Program-made: the position numbers and the translations under genes
Origin: UBA5436 sp050951845
Lineage (GTDB): Bacteria > Bacillota > Clostridia > Saccharofermentanales > DTU023
Direction: 5' to 3'
Assembly: GCA_050951845.1 (NCBI GenBank)
Contig: JBMNJV010000004.1
Span: 62,001 to 126,000 of the forward strand
DNA: 64,000 nt
Part shown: piece after piece, positions 28,980-37,964 of the stretch
Layout of the letters: each line of letters starts with the position of its first letter
How positions within the stretch are numbered: position 1 is the stretch's first letter
Notes under the pieces: model-generated
Seen by the model: the letters and a program-made list of their open reading frames with translations, nothing else
Databases searched by the model: none
Told to the model about the DNA's origin: nothing

Positions 28980-30865
28980 TGCAGAATAAATCACAGGATC
29001 TTTTTTACCCGAATCATGTCTTAAGACAGGTAGAAAAACCGGCACAATACTTAGGACATGAATGGAACATGATAGATAAAAGTGAATTGATGGATCATAG
29101 GCATCTGAAAATGCCTATGATCCGTTTTGGTTTTTGCTTTCCGGATATCTATGAAATCGGCATGTCCAATATGGCTCTGCGCATTATCTATAATTTGCTG
29201 AACAACAGAGAAGATACCTGGTGTGAGAGGATTTTCTCACCTGCAGGTGATATGCGTGAATTCATGCACGATCTGGATATTCCTCTTGTTTCTCTGGAAT
29301 CTAAGACTTCGTTGGATCAATTCGATATTGTCGGATTTACCTTGCAATATGAAATGAGTTTTCCAACTATCTTGGATATGCTTGATCTGGGAAATATTCC
29401 GATTCATACTTCTGCGCGTAACAATAATGATCCGCTGATTGTGGCGGGCGGACCGATTGTTTATAATCCGGAACCTTTAGCTGATTTTATTGATTTATTT
29501 ATGATCGGTGACGGTGAAGAATTATTGGGAGAATTGATCGAACTTTACAAAACCTGGGATCGAAAGCACGAAAACAGAGAGTCATTTCTTTTGCGTTGTG
29601 CAGAACTTGAGGGAGTTTACGTACCTGGTTTCTATGAATCTGAATATTATCCGGACGGAAAGTTTAAGCAGATTATTAAATTACATCCTGCTTTGCCGAG
29701 TCTGATCAAAAAGCGGGTAATTAAAGATCTCAATCAGGTATATTTTCCGACTGAACCGATTGTGCCGAATACGAAAATTGTTCATGATCGTGCATATCTG
29801 GAATTGTTTCGCGGTTGTCCGCGCGGTTGCCGTTTTTGTCAGGCGGGAATGGTTTATCGACCGGTTCGCGAGCGAACGGTTGAAATTTTAGTTGAACAAG
29901 CAAAACATTTAATTGAATCAACGGGTTATGATGAGCTTGGCTTGCTTTCTTTATCCACCGGTGATTATTCCGAATTGGAACAATTAGGTAATCAGCTTTT
30001 AGCGTTTTGTGCGGAACAGAATGTCAGTTTATCTTTGCCATCATTACGTTTAGATTCTTTCAGTTTTGATTTGATGTCCAAAGCCGGCAAAACCAGAAAG
30101 TCCGGTTTGACATTTGCACCTGAAGCAGGTAGTCAGCAGCTGCGGGATATCATCAACAAAGATATTAAAGAATCTGATTTGCTGGAAGCAGCTCAAATTG
30201 CTTTTAGCGGCGGCTGGAATCGGCTTAAATTTTATTTTATGTTGGGATTGCCTTTTGAAACTGAAGAAGATGTTTACAGTATTTCTGAATTAGCAAAGAA
30301 GGTTTTGCAGATTTACTCGGATCTGCCGTCTGAACAGAGAAGACGTAAACCGCAATTGACCATCAGTACTTCTTTCTTTATTCCGAAAGCTTGGACTCCG
30401 TTTCAATGGTGTAGTCAGATTGATCAGGTTCAAATGTTGGAAAAAAGAAGAATATTAATCGAAAACATGAGATTGAGTACGATCAGTTATCAATGGCATG
30501 AACCGGATTTGAGCGTGATTCAGGGGATCATTGCCAGAGGTGATCGCAAAATAGGCAAAGTAATTGAAGAAGTTTGGCGTAATGGCGGCTGGCTTGAATC
30601 ATGGAATGAAAATTTTGTTTATGAACGTTGGAAAAATGCGATGAGTAAGTATGATTTGTCGATTGATTTTTATACTTCGCGACAGAGATCAGGTGATGAA
30701 ACTTTTCCCTGGGATCATATCAGTTCAGGTGTATCAAAACAATTTTTATGGTCGGAATATCTGAAAGCTGAAGCCGGAGAATTGACCGCGGAATGTCGCG
30801 AACAATGTCATAATTGCGGTGCCTTACAATTTAAAACAGGATTATGTGTCAATCATGGCAAGTAA
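28979..30865 (+). CDS. B12-binding domain / radical SAM protein (TIGR03960 type)
   Basis: A 628-residue protein. The N-terminal half has a B12-binding-like fold (FGFCFPDIYEIGMSNMAL near 50-67). The radical-SAM core carries RGCPRGCRFCQAG (Cx3Cx2C, about 281-293). The C-terminal end has the CxxC-type ECREQCHNCGAL. Proteins of this type are nearly always paired with a DUF2344 protein, as here. The reaction is not established. The start is coupled to pgi (TAATG overlap). Confidence 0.85.
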   Translation: MQNKSQDLFYPNHVLRQVEKPAQYLGHEWNMIDKSELMDHRHLKMPMIRFGFCFPDIYEIGMSNMALRIIYNLLNNREDTWCERIFSPAGDMREFMHDLDIPLVSLESKTSLDQFDIVGFTLQYEMSFPTILDMLDLGNIPIHTSARNNNDPLIVAGGPIVYNPEPLADFIDLFMIGDGEELLGELIELYKTWDRKHENRESFLLRCAELEGVYVPGFYESEYYPDGKFKQIIKLHPALPSLIKKRVIKDLNQVYFPTEPIVPNTKIVHDRAYLELFRGCPRGCRFCQAGMVYRPVRERTVEILVEQAKHLIESTGYDELGLLSLSTGDYSELEQLGNQLLAFCAEQNVSLSLPSLRLDSFSFDLMSKAGKTRKSGLTFAPEAGSQQLRDIINKDIKESDLLEAAQIAFSGGWNRLKFYFMLGLPFETEEDVYSISELAKKVLQIYSDLPSEQRRRKPQLTISTSFFIPKAWTPFQWCSQIDQVQMLEKRRILIENMRLSTISYQWHEPDLSVIQGIIARGDRKIGKVIEEVWRNGGWLESWNENFVYERWKNAMSKYDLSIDFYTSRQRSGDETFPWDHISSGVSKQFLWSEYLKAEAGELTAECREQCHNCGALQFKTGLCVNHGK

Positions 30866-31532
30866 ACAAAAAGTTAATTTTCGTTATCGATTAAAATATT
30901 CGCGTACAGGGGTTCCCGCTTGGATCGGACATCTCGATTTGATGCGCACGTTTCAATATAGTTGCAAACGTGCAAAATTACCATCGGCATTCACTGAGGG
31001 TTATAATCCGAGACCGATTATGGAATTTGGTCTGCCTGTAGGGGTCGGAATTGAAACCAGAGCTGATCCTCTGGATTTGGAATTAGTTGAAAGAATCCCT
31101 GTTCAAGCGATCATGCAACAATTAAACCTGAAATTACCGCAAGGGTTGCAGATTGAGACAGCAGAATATCTCGAATATCCGGAAAAGAATTTAATGAGTT
31201 TGGTAGAGGCAGCAGCCTATACAATAATAGCTGATGATCTGGGAGCTGCAGCTGAAAAAGTAATCTTATCCGATGATCACACTTTGGTTGTGGAAAGGAT
31301 CCGCAAAGGTAAAAAGCGCATATATGATTTACGTGAATTAATCATTGATTTACAAGTTATTACTTCAAATCAAATCAAATTTTTGTGCAAAGCGGGAAGT
31401 ATTGCAAATTTACGGCCTGATATGCTGTTAAAAGCTTTATATGAAGCGGAAGAAATTACAAAAACAAATGCATTAGGTGCTATAATTATCCGAGATCGAG
31501 TTTTCTTAAAAAACGAGAAATTAAGTTATTAA
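30855..31532 (+). CDS. DUF2344 (TIGR03936) radical-SAM-associated protein
   Basis: A 225-residue protein with the family hallmarks FRYRLKYSRTG, WIGHLDLMRTFQ and EGYNPRPIMEFGLPVGVG. It overlaps the preceding radical-SAM gene by 11 nt. An earlier in-frame start at 30819 would lie deep in that gene and is rejected. The two are often adjacent or fused in other genomes. In many Bacillota this pair precedes rng and rplU-rpmA; here they are followed by an esterase gene instead. Function unknown. Confidence 0.82.
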   Translation: MASKQKVNFRYRLKYSRTGVPAWIGHLDLMRTFQYSCKRAKLPSAFTEGYNPRPIMEFGLPVGVGIETRADPLDLELVERIPVQAIMQQLNLKLPQGLQIETAEYLEYPEKNLMSLVEAAAYTIIADDLGAAAEKVILSDDHTLVVERIRKGKKRIYDLRELIIDLQVITSNQIKFLCKAGSIANLRPDMLLKALYEAEEITKTNALGAIIIRDRVFLKNEKLSY

Positions 31533-31584
31533 AAACTAAGAAGAAAAATCAGTTTTTATAGTACTAAAAACATGGAGGATAGAA

Positions 31585-33684
31585 TTGTCTGTTATCAGTA
31601 TCAGGCTTCCGGGCTACTTTAAAGACAATATGGTTTTACAGCAGGGATTAACGAACCAAATTTTTGGCCAAACCAAACCTAATTCGAAAATTGAGATTTT
31701 GTTAGAGAGATATCCGGGAAGTGAGTCTGCAAAAAATAAAGAATATGGTATTGTGTTTCAGAGTACGGAAGAATCTGATGCGCGCGGTTTATTCGGCTTC
31801 AAATTACCTGTGCTGGAAGCTTCATATGATTTTTATCGTTTGTCTTTAACTGTGGAAAACATTCGCTGTGTCATCGAAAACATTTTTTTCGGTGAAGTCT
31901 GGTTAGCCTTGGGCGAGTCAAATATGTCAATGCCGGCTCGTTATACCGATGTTAAAGATTTACTTCCTCAAATTTCCAAACAACAAAAACTGCGAATATT
32001 TACAATGGCTGAATATGGTTTGGCAGATGATGAAGAGATGTTTTTGTTTAAGCCGACGGCTCGTATCGTAAACGGACAATGGCTGACAGCGGACGCGGAA
32101 AACCTGTTGGATATATCTGCGACAGCTTTGGTTTTTGCTGCCAGATTACAGGAAAGTCTTAATATTCCGGTCGCAATCTATAATTTGGCTGCTGCGGATA
32201 CAATGATTCATAGTTGGTTGCCCCGCGAGATTATAGAAACCAAACCGCACTTGAAACAGCATGTGCTGGATTCGGAACATTATCGGGATAAATCGAATTG
32301 GAATGATTTACCTTCCGAATCAACATCTTTCAGTCGGAAAAATCAACCGACTGTAATGTATAATCATAAACTTGCTCCGTTTATCGGTTTATCGATTCGC
32401 GGTGTTATTTTTTCACACGGTGAATCGGATGTTGATTATCCCGAGTATTATTTAGAGGCATTTAAAGAATTTTCGATAGTATTGTGTCGTAATTTTCATA
32501 GCTTCAAACGCGGTCCGTGCATGATTTACAGTCAATTGGCACCTTATTATTACAGTACAACTGATGATAAAATATTGGCATGTTTTAATGAAACTTTAAC
32601 TATAGCCAGACGTCAGCTGAGAACTCCTGCCGGTATGATTACACTATATGATTTGCCATTAGATTATAATACAGAGGGTGAGCATATTTATGCCAGGCCG
32701 TTAAATCCGAGAGCTAAAGCTCAAATCGGTGAGCGGATGTGTGCGATTGCCAAAGGTCTGGTTTATCATGCTGATATGCCGACTTCGGCGCCTGAAGTTA
32801 AATATGCGGAATGGATTTCGGATAAATTAATCCTGAGTTTTGCCAATGTAGGCGAAGGATTAAAATTACCTGAAGGTGATTTAACTTTAAAAGGCTTTAA
32901 TATTTGCGGTGAAACTTCAAATTATCTGCCGGCTCAAGCCAAAAAATTATTTGGTATTCGAACTTTGGTTTGGCATCCGGAAATTAAGAAACCCCAATCC
33001 TGTTCCTATGCTTTTTCCGGTTTTAATCAAGCTGCTAATTTATTGGGTGGTAATGAGATGCCGATAGTTCCTTTTCGTCTGGAAAGAGATTATCCGGAAA
33101 ATTCATTAAGTCAAATTTGGATGTATTGCGATCAGCTTACGGGTTGGATCGTTCCGAAAAAAGAAACAAATTATTCAGAGATGCCTGAAGAGGACCTGCC
33201 GGGCTATTATCCTTTATGGCAGATCTCTTCCGGTAAAGGTGAATTGAGTCTGGAAAAAAATAATAAACGCAGCAGTTCGGCCGCTTTATACCTGGAATAT
33301 ACCAAAGCTGATCAAAAACCGATCATGTTTGAACCGATCCTGCATTATGCTTCACTCTATCCTCCGCTGAATTTGAGTTTCTGGCAGAGATTGACTATTG
33401 AGCTTTTTAATTCGGATCATCATGTTAAAAAAATCTTTTTGTTGTTGGAAGATGAAGATGGGAACTCCGCCAGATCAGTCCCTCATCAAATTAAAGATGT
33501 CTTGGCCTGGCAAAAAATTAGTTTTATAATTGACGAGATGCAGGTTGATTTAAGCAAAATCAAGCGTTTGCAGTTTATTTTACAATCAAGTTATTCAGAC
33601 GGTAATTTAACGATCGATTCAGTATATGGTGAAGGCAGAAAAATTATCGTAAAGGAAGTTGAGGATATTAATGAAGAGAATTGA
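31585..33684 (+). CDS. Divergent sialate O-acetylesterase (SASA)-family protein
   Basis: A 699-residue protein with the layout of SASA/SGNH esterases. A beta-sandwich start (PGYFKDNMVLQQG) is followed by the block-I region GESNMSMP (about residue 111), where the family usually has GQSNMEMP. The block GVIFSHGESDVDYPEYY (about 272) matches the usual G-x-x-WYQGESNA. Where active enzymes have a DIHP-type catalytic His, this protein reads PLNPRAKAQIGERM (about 372), with Asn. No signal peptide is visible, unlike most such enzymes. A TTG start 6 nt after GGAGG is the best start. It overlaps valS by 14 nt. It may be a non-standard or inactive esterase. Confidence 0.65.
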   Translation: MSVISIRLPGYFKDNMVLQQGLTNQIFGQTKPNSKIEILLERYPGSESAKNKEYGIVFQSTEESDARGLFGFKLPVLEASYDFYRLSLTVENIRCVIENIFFGEVWLALGESNMSMPARYTDVKDLLPQISKQQKLRIFTMAEYGLADDEEMFLFKPTARIVNGQWLTADAENLLDISATALVFAARLQESLNIPVAIYNLAAADTMIHSWLPREIIETKPHLKQHVLDSEHYRDKSNWNDLPSESTSFSRKNQPTVMYNHKLAPFIGLSIRGVIFSHGESDVDYPEYYLEAFKEFSIVLCRNFHSFKRGPCMIYSQLAPYYYSTTDDKILACFNETLTIARRQLRTPAGMITLYDLPLDYNTEGEHIYARPLNPRAKAQIGERMCAIAKGLVYHADMPTSAPEVKYAEWISDKLILSFANVGEGLKLPEGDLTLKGFNICGETSNYLPAQAKKLFGIRTLVWHPEIKKPQSCSYAFSGFNQAANLLGGNEMPIVPFRLERDYPENSLSQIWMYCDQLTGWIVPKKETNYSEMPEEDLPGYYPLWQISSGKGELSLEKNNKRSSSAALYLEYTKADQKPIMFEPILHYASLYPPLNLSFWQRLTIELFNSDHHVKKIFLLLEDEDGNSARSVPHQIKDVLAWQKISFIIDEMQVDLSKIKRLQFILQSSYSDGNLTIDSVYGEGRKIIVKEVEDINEEN

Positions 33685-36337
33685 TGCTATTGAAAAGAAT
33701 TTTATACCGCAAGATCATGAAAACGAAATTTATACTTTGTGGCAGGACAGGGGATGTTTCACTGCTGATCCGCAATCGGGTAAAAAACCTTATACAATCG
33801 TCATGCCGCCGCCGAATATTACCGGTGTTCTTCATATGGGACATGCCTTGGATATGACTTTGCAGGATACGTTGATCAGATTCAGGAGAATGCAGGGTTA
33901 TGAAGTTTTATGGCTGCCGGGAACCGATCATGCCTCCATTGCTACCGAAATGAAAATTGTTGAAGAAATGCGTGAAGAAAATCTGACCAAAGATGATTTG
34001 GGGCGTGAAAAATTTTTGATCAGGGCATGGGATTGGAAAGAACGTTTCGGTAATCAAATAGTTGAACAGATTAAACGTATGGGATCTTCCTGTGACTGGA
34101 GCCGTCTGCGTTTTACAATGGATGAAGGCTTATCACAAGCCGTGGAATATGTTTTTATTAATTTATATAAAAAAGGTTTGATCTATCGCGGTAATCGCAT
34201 GATTAACTGGTGTCCGGTTTGTATGACTTCAATATCCGATGCTGAAGTTGAACATCAGGATCGTCAGGATCAGTTTTGGCACTTGAGATATCCTTTGACT
34301 GACGGAAGCGGTTCTTTGGAAGTTGCAACAACCAGACCGGAAACAATGCTGGGAGATACCGCAGTTGCGGTAAATCCCTCAGATGAACGTTATCGGGATC
34401 TTGTAGGCAAAACCGTAATCTTACCTTTGGTTAATCGTGAAATTCCGATTATTGCCGATGAGTATGTAGACCCTGAATTTGGCACAGGCGTTGTTAAAAT
34501 TACTCCTGCCCATGATCCGAACGACTTTGAAGTAGGGTTGAGACATAATCTTGAAGTGATTGATGTCTTAAATGATGATGCAACAATAAATGAACTTGGT
34601 GGTAAATATCAAGGCTTAACCAGAGAAGATGCCCGGACAATAATAGTAGAAGATCTGACAAATGAAGGTTTTTTAGTGAAAACCGAAAACATCGGGCATG
34701 CAGTCGGAACTTGCTATCGCTGTAATACGGTAATTGAACCGAAGCTTTCCGAACAATGGTTTGTGGCTATGCAAGAACTGGCAGAACCTGCAATTGAAGC
34801 AGTGCGATCGGGGGAGATAGATTTTATTCCCGAGCGCTTCAATAAAACCTATTTTCATTGGATGGAGAACATCCGGGATTGGAATATCTCACGTCAACTA
34901 TGGTGGGGGCATCGGATTCCTGCCTGGTATTGTGAGGATTGCGGTGAAATAACGGTTCCGCAAGAACCGGGACAGATTCCGACTCATTGTGATACTTGCG
35001 GGTGTTCGAAATTAAGACAAGATGAAGATACTTTAGATACCTGGTTCTCCTCGGCATTATGGCCTTTTTCAACTTTAGGCTGGCCGGAGCAAACTGAAGA
35101 TTTAGAATTTTTCTATCCGACCGATGTTTTGGTAACCGGTTACGATATTATCACTTTCTGGGTATCTCGCATGATTTTTTCCGGAATTGAGCATACCGGA
35201 AAGATCCCGTTCCATGATGTTTTGATTCACGGTATTGTGCGTGATGAATTGGGACGCAAAATGTCAAAATCTTTGGGTAACGGTATCGATCCGCTTGAAG
35301 TAATCGACCAATACGGTGCAGATGCGCTGCGTTTTGCTTTAGTTGCCGGAGTTGCTGCGGGTAACGACTTACGCTATCAAACAGAAAGGATTGAAAACGG
35401 ACGTAATTTTATTAATAAATTCTGGAATGCCTTTCGTTTTGTAATGCTGAATATTGAAAATGAAATCAGCTTTGCCGACTTGGATTTAGATTACAATGAG
35501 GCAGAATTAGCAATTGAAGATAAATGGATTTTGAGTAATTTACAAAATTTGATAAAAGAAGTTTCTTATAACATGGAACAATATGACCTGGGAATTGCTT
35601 TGACTAAAATTTACAATTTCTTATGGGACAATTTCTGTGACTGGTATATTGAAATGGTAAAAGCACGCCTGCAGGGTGAGGATGAACAATCGAAACTGAT
35701 GGCTCAGTCAGTCCTCAACCATGTACTTTGTCAATGTATGGCACTATTACATCCGTACATGCCCTTTGTTACAGAAGAAATCTATAAATCACTTTTGCAT
35801 AAAGACGGTTTGTTAATTAATCAAGCTTGGCCGGAAGTTGATGAAAATCTGATTTTTTCGCAAGATGCTGCCCAAATGGAACTTTTAATTGAGGTCATTC
35901 ATGGAGTAAGAAACATTCGTGCCGAAATGAATGTTCCGCATAATCGCAAATCCGGTTTGCTGCTTGTTACGGAATCCGCCTCAGTACGCTCAACTTTTAA
36001 TGATGCGGCACAGAGCTTGGCTAATTTGGCCGGTATTGATCAAATCACGATTCAAGCCGATAATTCGAATATACCGGAAACATCAATTACATTACCGTTC
36101 AGTGCAGGAACAGCTTATCTGCCTTTAGAAGATTTGATAGATCTGGAGGAAGAGAAAAAACGACTTGAAGGCGAATTGGAAAAATATCTGGCTGAAATAA
36201 AGAGAGCAGAAAATAAATTAGCGAATAAAAATTTTACTGATAAAGCACCGGAACAAGTGGTAGCTAAAGAACGGCAAAAACTGGAAGAATACCGTAATAT
36301 GTATCAGCAAACCGAAATCCGCTTAAAAACTTTATAA
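33671..36337 (+). CDS. valS: Valyl-tRNA synthetase
   Basis: An 888-residue class Ia synthetase that charges tRNA-Val. The HIGH-type motif is PNITGVLHMGHAL (about 46) and the KMSKS motif is GRKMSKSLG (about 528). The editing domain includes the TTRPETMLGDTAV segment (about 218). The C-terminal coiled-coil arm (EEEKKRLEGELEKY onwards) is present. The ATG at 33671 follows TTGAGGA and lies inside the end of the previous gene. Valine is a product of the ilv genes later in the window. No T-box is visible before it. Confidence 0.97.
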   Translation: MKRIDAIEKNFIPQDHENEIYTLWQDRGCFTADPQSGKKPYTIVMPPPNITGVLHMGHALDMTLQDTLIRFRRMQGYEVLWLPGTDHASIATEMKIVEEMREENLTKDDLGREKFLIRAWDWKERFGNQIVEQIKRMGSSCDWSRLRFTMDEGLSQAVEYVFINLYKKGLIYRGNRMINWCPVCMTSISDAEVEHQDRQDQFWHLRYPLTDGSGSLEVATTRPETMLGDTAVAVNPSDERYRDLVGKTVILPLVNREIPIIADEYVDPEFGTGVVKITPAHDPNDFEVGLRHNLEVIDVLNDDATINELGGKYQGLTREDARTIIVEDLTNEGFLVKTENIGHAVGTCYRCNTVIEPKLSEQWFVAMQELAEPAIEAVRSGEIDFIPERFNKTYFHWMENIRDWNISRQLWWGHRIPAWYCEDCGEITVPQEPGQIPTHCDTCGCSKLRQDEDTLDTWFSSALWPFSTLGWPEQTEDLEFFYPTDVLVTGYDIITFWVSRMIFSGIEHTGKIPFHDVLIHGIVRDELGRKMSKSLGNGIDPLEVIDQYGADALRFALVAGVAAGNDLRYQTERIENGRNFINKFWNAFRFVMLNIENEISFADLDLDYNEAELAIEDKWILSNLQNLIKEVSYNMEQYDLGIALTKIYNFLWDNFCDWYIEMVKARLQGEDEQSKLMAQSVLNHVLCQCMALLHPYMPFVTEEIYKSLLHKDGLLINQAWPEVDENLIFSQDAAQMELLIEVIHGVRNIRAEMNVPHNRKSGLLLVTESASVRSTFNDAAQSLANLAGIDQITIQADNSNIPETSITLPFSAGTAYLPLEDLIDLEEEKKRLEGELEKYLAEIKRAENKLANKNFTDKAPEQVVAKERQKLEEYRNMYQQTEIRLKTL

Positions 36338-36406
36338 ACTGACGGGTAGGAATTGATAATTAACGACATAATAACGTAAGAATTGATCTTGAAAGATGAG
36401 TAATGA

Positions 36407-36435
36407 TTGAAGAATTCATGTTTTAGTAATATAAT
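36407..36435 (+). promoter_or_regulatory. Promoter of first fba copy
   Basis: TTGAAG (36407-36412) and TATAAT (36430-36435) are separated by 17 nt. The arrangement is conserved upstream of the second copy, which supports it. Confidence 0.7.
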
Positions 36436-36492
36436 TGTTATTGGTTCATAAGATATTTTTAATAACAAACAATTATTTAAAGGAGAATTAAA

Positions 36493-37428
36493 ATGGCATT
36501 AGTAACAACAGAAAAAATGTTTAAAGATGCATATGACGGCGGCTATGCAATAGGTGCTTTCAATGTTAACAACATGGAAATTGTCCAGGGTATCACGGAA
36601 GCGGCAAATGAATTAAAATCACCTTTGATTTTGCAAGTCTCTTCCGGTGCCAGAAAATATGCAAATCATACATATTTGATGAAATTAGTAGAAGCAGCAG
36701 TTCTGGAAACGGATATTCCGATTGCCTTGCATTTGGACCACGGTGATACTTTCGAATTATGTAAAAGCTGTATCGATGGTGGCTTCACATCGGTTATGAT
36801 CGACGGTTCACATTTAGACTATGAAGATAATATCGCTTTAACCAAACAGGTTGTTGAATATGCTCATGCAAACGGTGTTGTTGTTGAAGCGGAATTGGGA
36901 CGTCTGGCAGGCATTGAAGATGAAGTTAATGTATCAGCTGAAGATTCAAGCTACACAGATCCGGCACAAGTTGAAGACTTTGTATCACGTACCGGCTGCG
37001 ACTCATTGGCAATTGCGATCGGAACCAGCCATGGTGCTTATAAATTCAAACCCGGTACCGACATTAAATTAAGATTTGATATTCTGGATGATATATCAAG
37101 AAGACTTCCCGGTTTCCCGATTGTTTTACACGGTGCCAGCTCGGTAATTCCTGAGTTTGTTGAGATGATCAATGCAAACGGCGGTAATTTGGAAGATGCA
37201 TTAGGCTGTCCGGAACCGATGCTCAGAGAAGCTGCACGCAAAGCTGTTTGCAAAATAAACATAGACTCCGATTTACGTCTGGCTATGACAGGTACAATCA
37301 GACGTATCTTCAACGAATCTCCTGCTGAGTTCGATCCGCGTAAATATTTAGGTCCTGCCCGTGATGCCATTCGTGAGCTGGTCAGACATAAAATTACCGC
37401 TGTTTTAGGTTCAGACGGCAAAGCATAA
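36493..37428 (+). CDS. fba: Class II fructose-bisphosphate aldolase, copy 1
   Basis: A 311-residue zinc-dependent aldolase that would cleave fructose-1,6-bisphosphate to DHAP and glyceraldehyde-3-phosphate. The metal-ligand motifs are LHLDHGD (about 79-85), VEAELGRLAG (about 131), GTSHGAYK (about 178) and VLHGASS (about 209). The loop near residue 50 reads SSGARKY, as in typical enzymes. A good Shine-Dalgarno (AAAGGAGAA) precedes the ATG. A near-identical gene lies 536 bp downstream. This copy is likely the glycolytic enzyme because its loop is the more conventional of the two. Confidence 0.93.
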   Translation: MALVTTEKMFKDAYDGGYAIGAFNVNNMEIVQGITEAANELKSPLILQVSSGARKYANHTYLMKLVEAAVLETDIPIALHLDHGDTFELCKSCIDGGFTSVMIDGSHLDYEDNIALTKQVVEYAHANGVVVEAELGRLAGIEDEVNVSAEDSSYTDPAQVEDFVSRTGCDSLAIAIGTSHGAYKFKPGTDIKLRFDILDDISRRLPGFPIVLHGASSVIPEFVEMINANGGNLEDALGCPEPMLREAARKAVCKINIDSDLRLAMTGTIRRIFNESPAEFDPRKYLGPARDAIRELVRHKITAVLGSDGKA

Positions 37429-37476
37429 TCATATTTTTCAAAACTGATTTTAACATAAGTAAAACAGAATTTTGAT

Positions 37477-37510
37477 AAAAGAGGGAATGTTGCAGAACAT
37501 TCCCTCTTTT
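37477..37510 (+). terminator. Intrinsic terminator after fba copy 1
   Basis: The 14-bp arms AAAAGAGGGAATGT and ACATTCCCTCTTTT flank the loop TGCAGA. The A-run and T-run make it work in either direction. Confidence 0.85.
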
Positions 37511-37518
37511 ACGTTCGG

Positions 37519-37540
37519 TTATTAGCTGTGCAGCTAATAA
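37519..37540. repeat. Perfect palindrome between the fba copies
   Basis: TTATTAGCTG-TG-CAGCTAATAA is a 10-2-10 inverted repeat directly after the terminator. It has no T-run and its role is unknown. Confidence 0.45.
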
Positions 37541-37684
37541 ATAATATTCCTCCGGAGATTGCAGCTGTGGAAGAAAAAATGTGAGCGAAAGGTGAGCATC
37601 AAATCTATCCAGCGTCTAGCCACCGAAACCAACCCGGTTAGTCAATACAAACGATGGTATTGTTAAGAATTCAAATGATAATTT
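37541..37684. other. Unassigned GC-richer stretch between the fba copies
   Basis: About 140 bp richer in C and G than the surrounding spacer. The + strand has a 42-codon open frame (37541-37666) with no start codon. It ends in a peptide containing RLATETNPVSQYKRWYC, which I do not recognise. It looks like debris of a lost gene or element. Confidence 0.3.
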
Positions 37685-37790
37685 AATAATTCCGGAATAG
37701 AAAACCGCCTTCAACTTAATGATGAAAGCGGTTTTCTATAGAGGTAAGAATTTTAAGGATTATAGTGTGTAAGTGTTCTACCATACAATC
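37685..37790. repeat. 106-bp dispersed repeat, copy A
   Basis: This block matches 52774-52879 almost base for base with no length difference. It starts with the palindrome ATTCCGGAAT. A hairpin (37697-37739) follows, whose arms ATAGAAAACCGC and GCGGTTTTCTAT resemble a bidirectional terminator. It ends in GTGTAAGTGTTCTACCATAC plus AATC. Stem mismatches here suggest this copy is the more decayed. Confidence 0.85.
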
Positions 37791-37796
37791 AAAGAA

Positions 37797-37842
37797 CGCG
37801 GTGCTTTAAAGATTTGGTAAATCAAGTCGGTTATGAAACATT
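37797..37842 (+). pseudogene. Fragment of pgi between the fba copies
   Basis: These 46 bases match pgi at 28179-28225, reading CGCGGTGCTTTAAAG against CGCGGAGCTTTAAAAG. They share an identical run over AAATCAAGTCGGTTATGAAA. I count three substitutions and a one-base deletion. The deletion breaks the frame. It is a short relic of a second pgi copy or a stray recombination product. Confidence 0.75.
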
Positions 37843-37878
37843 ACAACGTAAAAATTGATTTTGAAACATGAGGAATAA

Positions 37879-37907
37879 TTGAAGAATTCAAGATTTAGCA
37901 ATATAAT
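37879..37907 (+). promoter_or_regulatory. Promoter of second fba copy
   Basis: TTGAAG and TATAAT again lie 17 nt apart. The surrounding 110 bp are clearly homologous to the region before copy 1, so the duplication took the promoter along. Confidence 0.7.
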
Positions 37908-37964
37908 TATTATTGGTTCATAAGCTTTATTAAATAACAAACAATTAGTTAAAGGAGAATTAAA

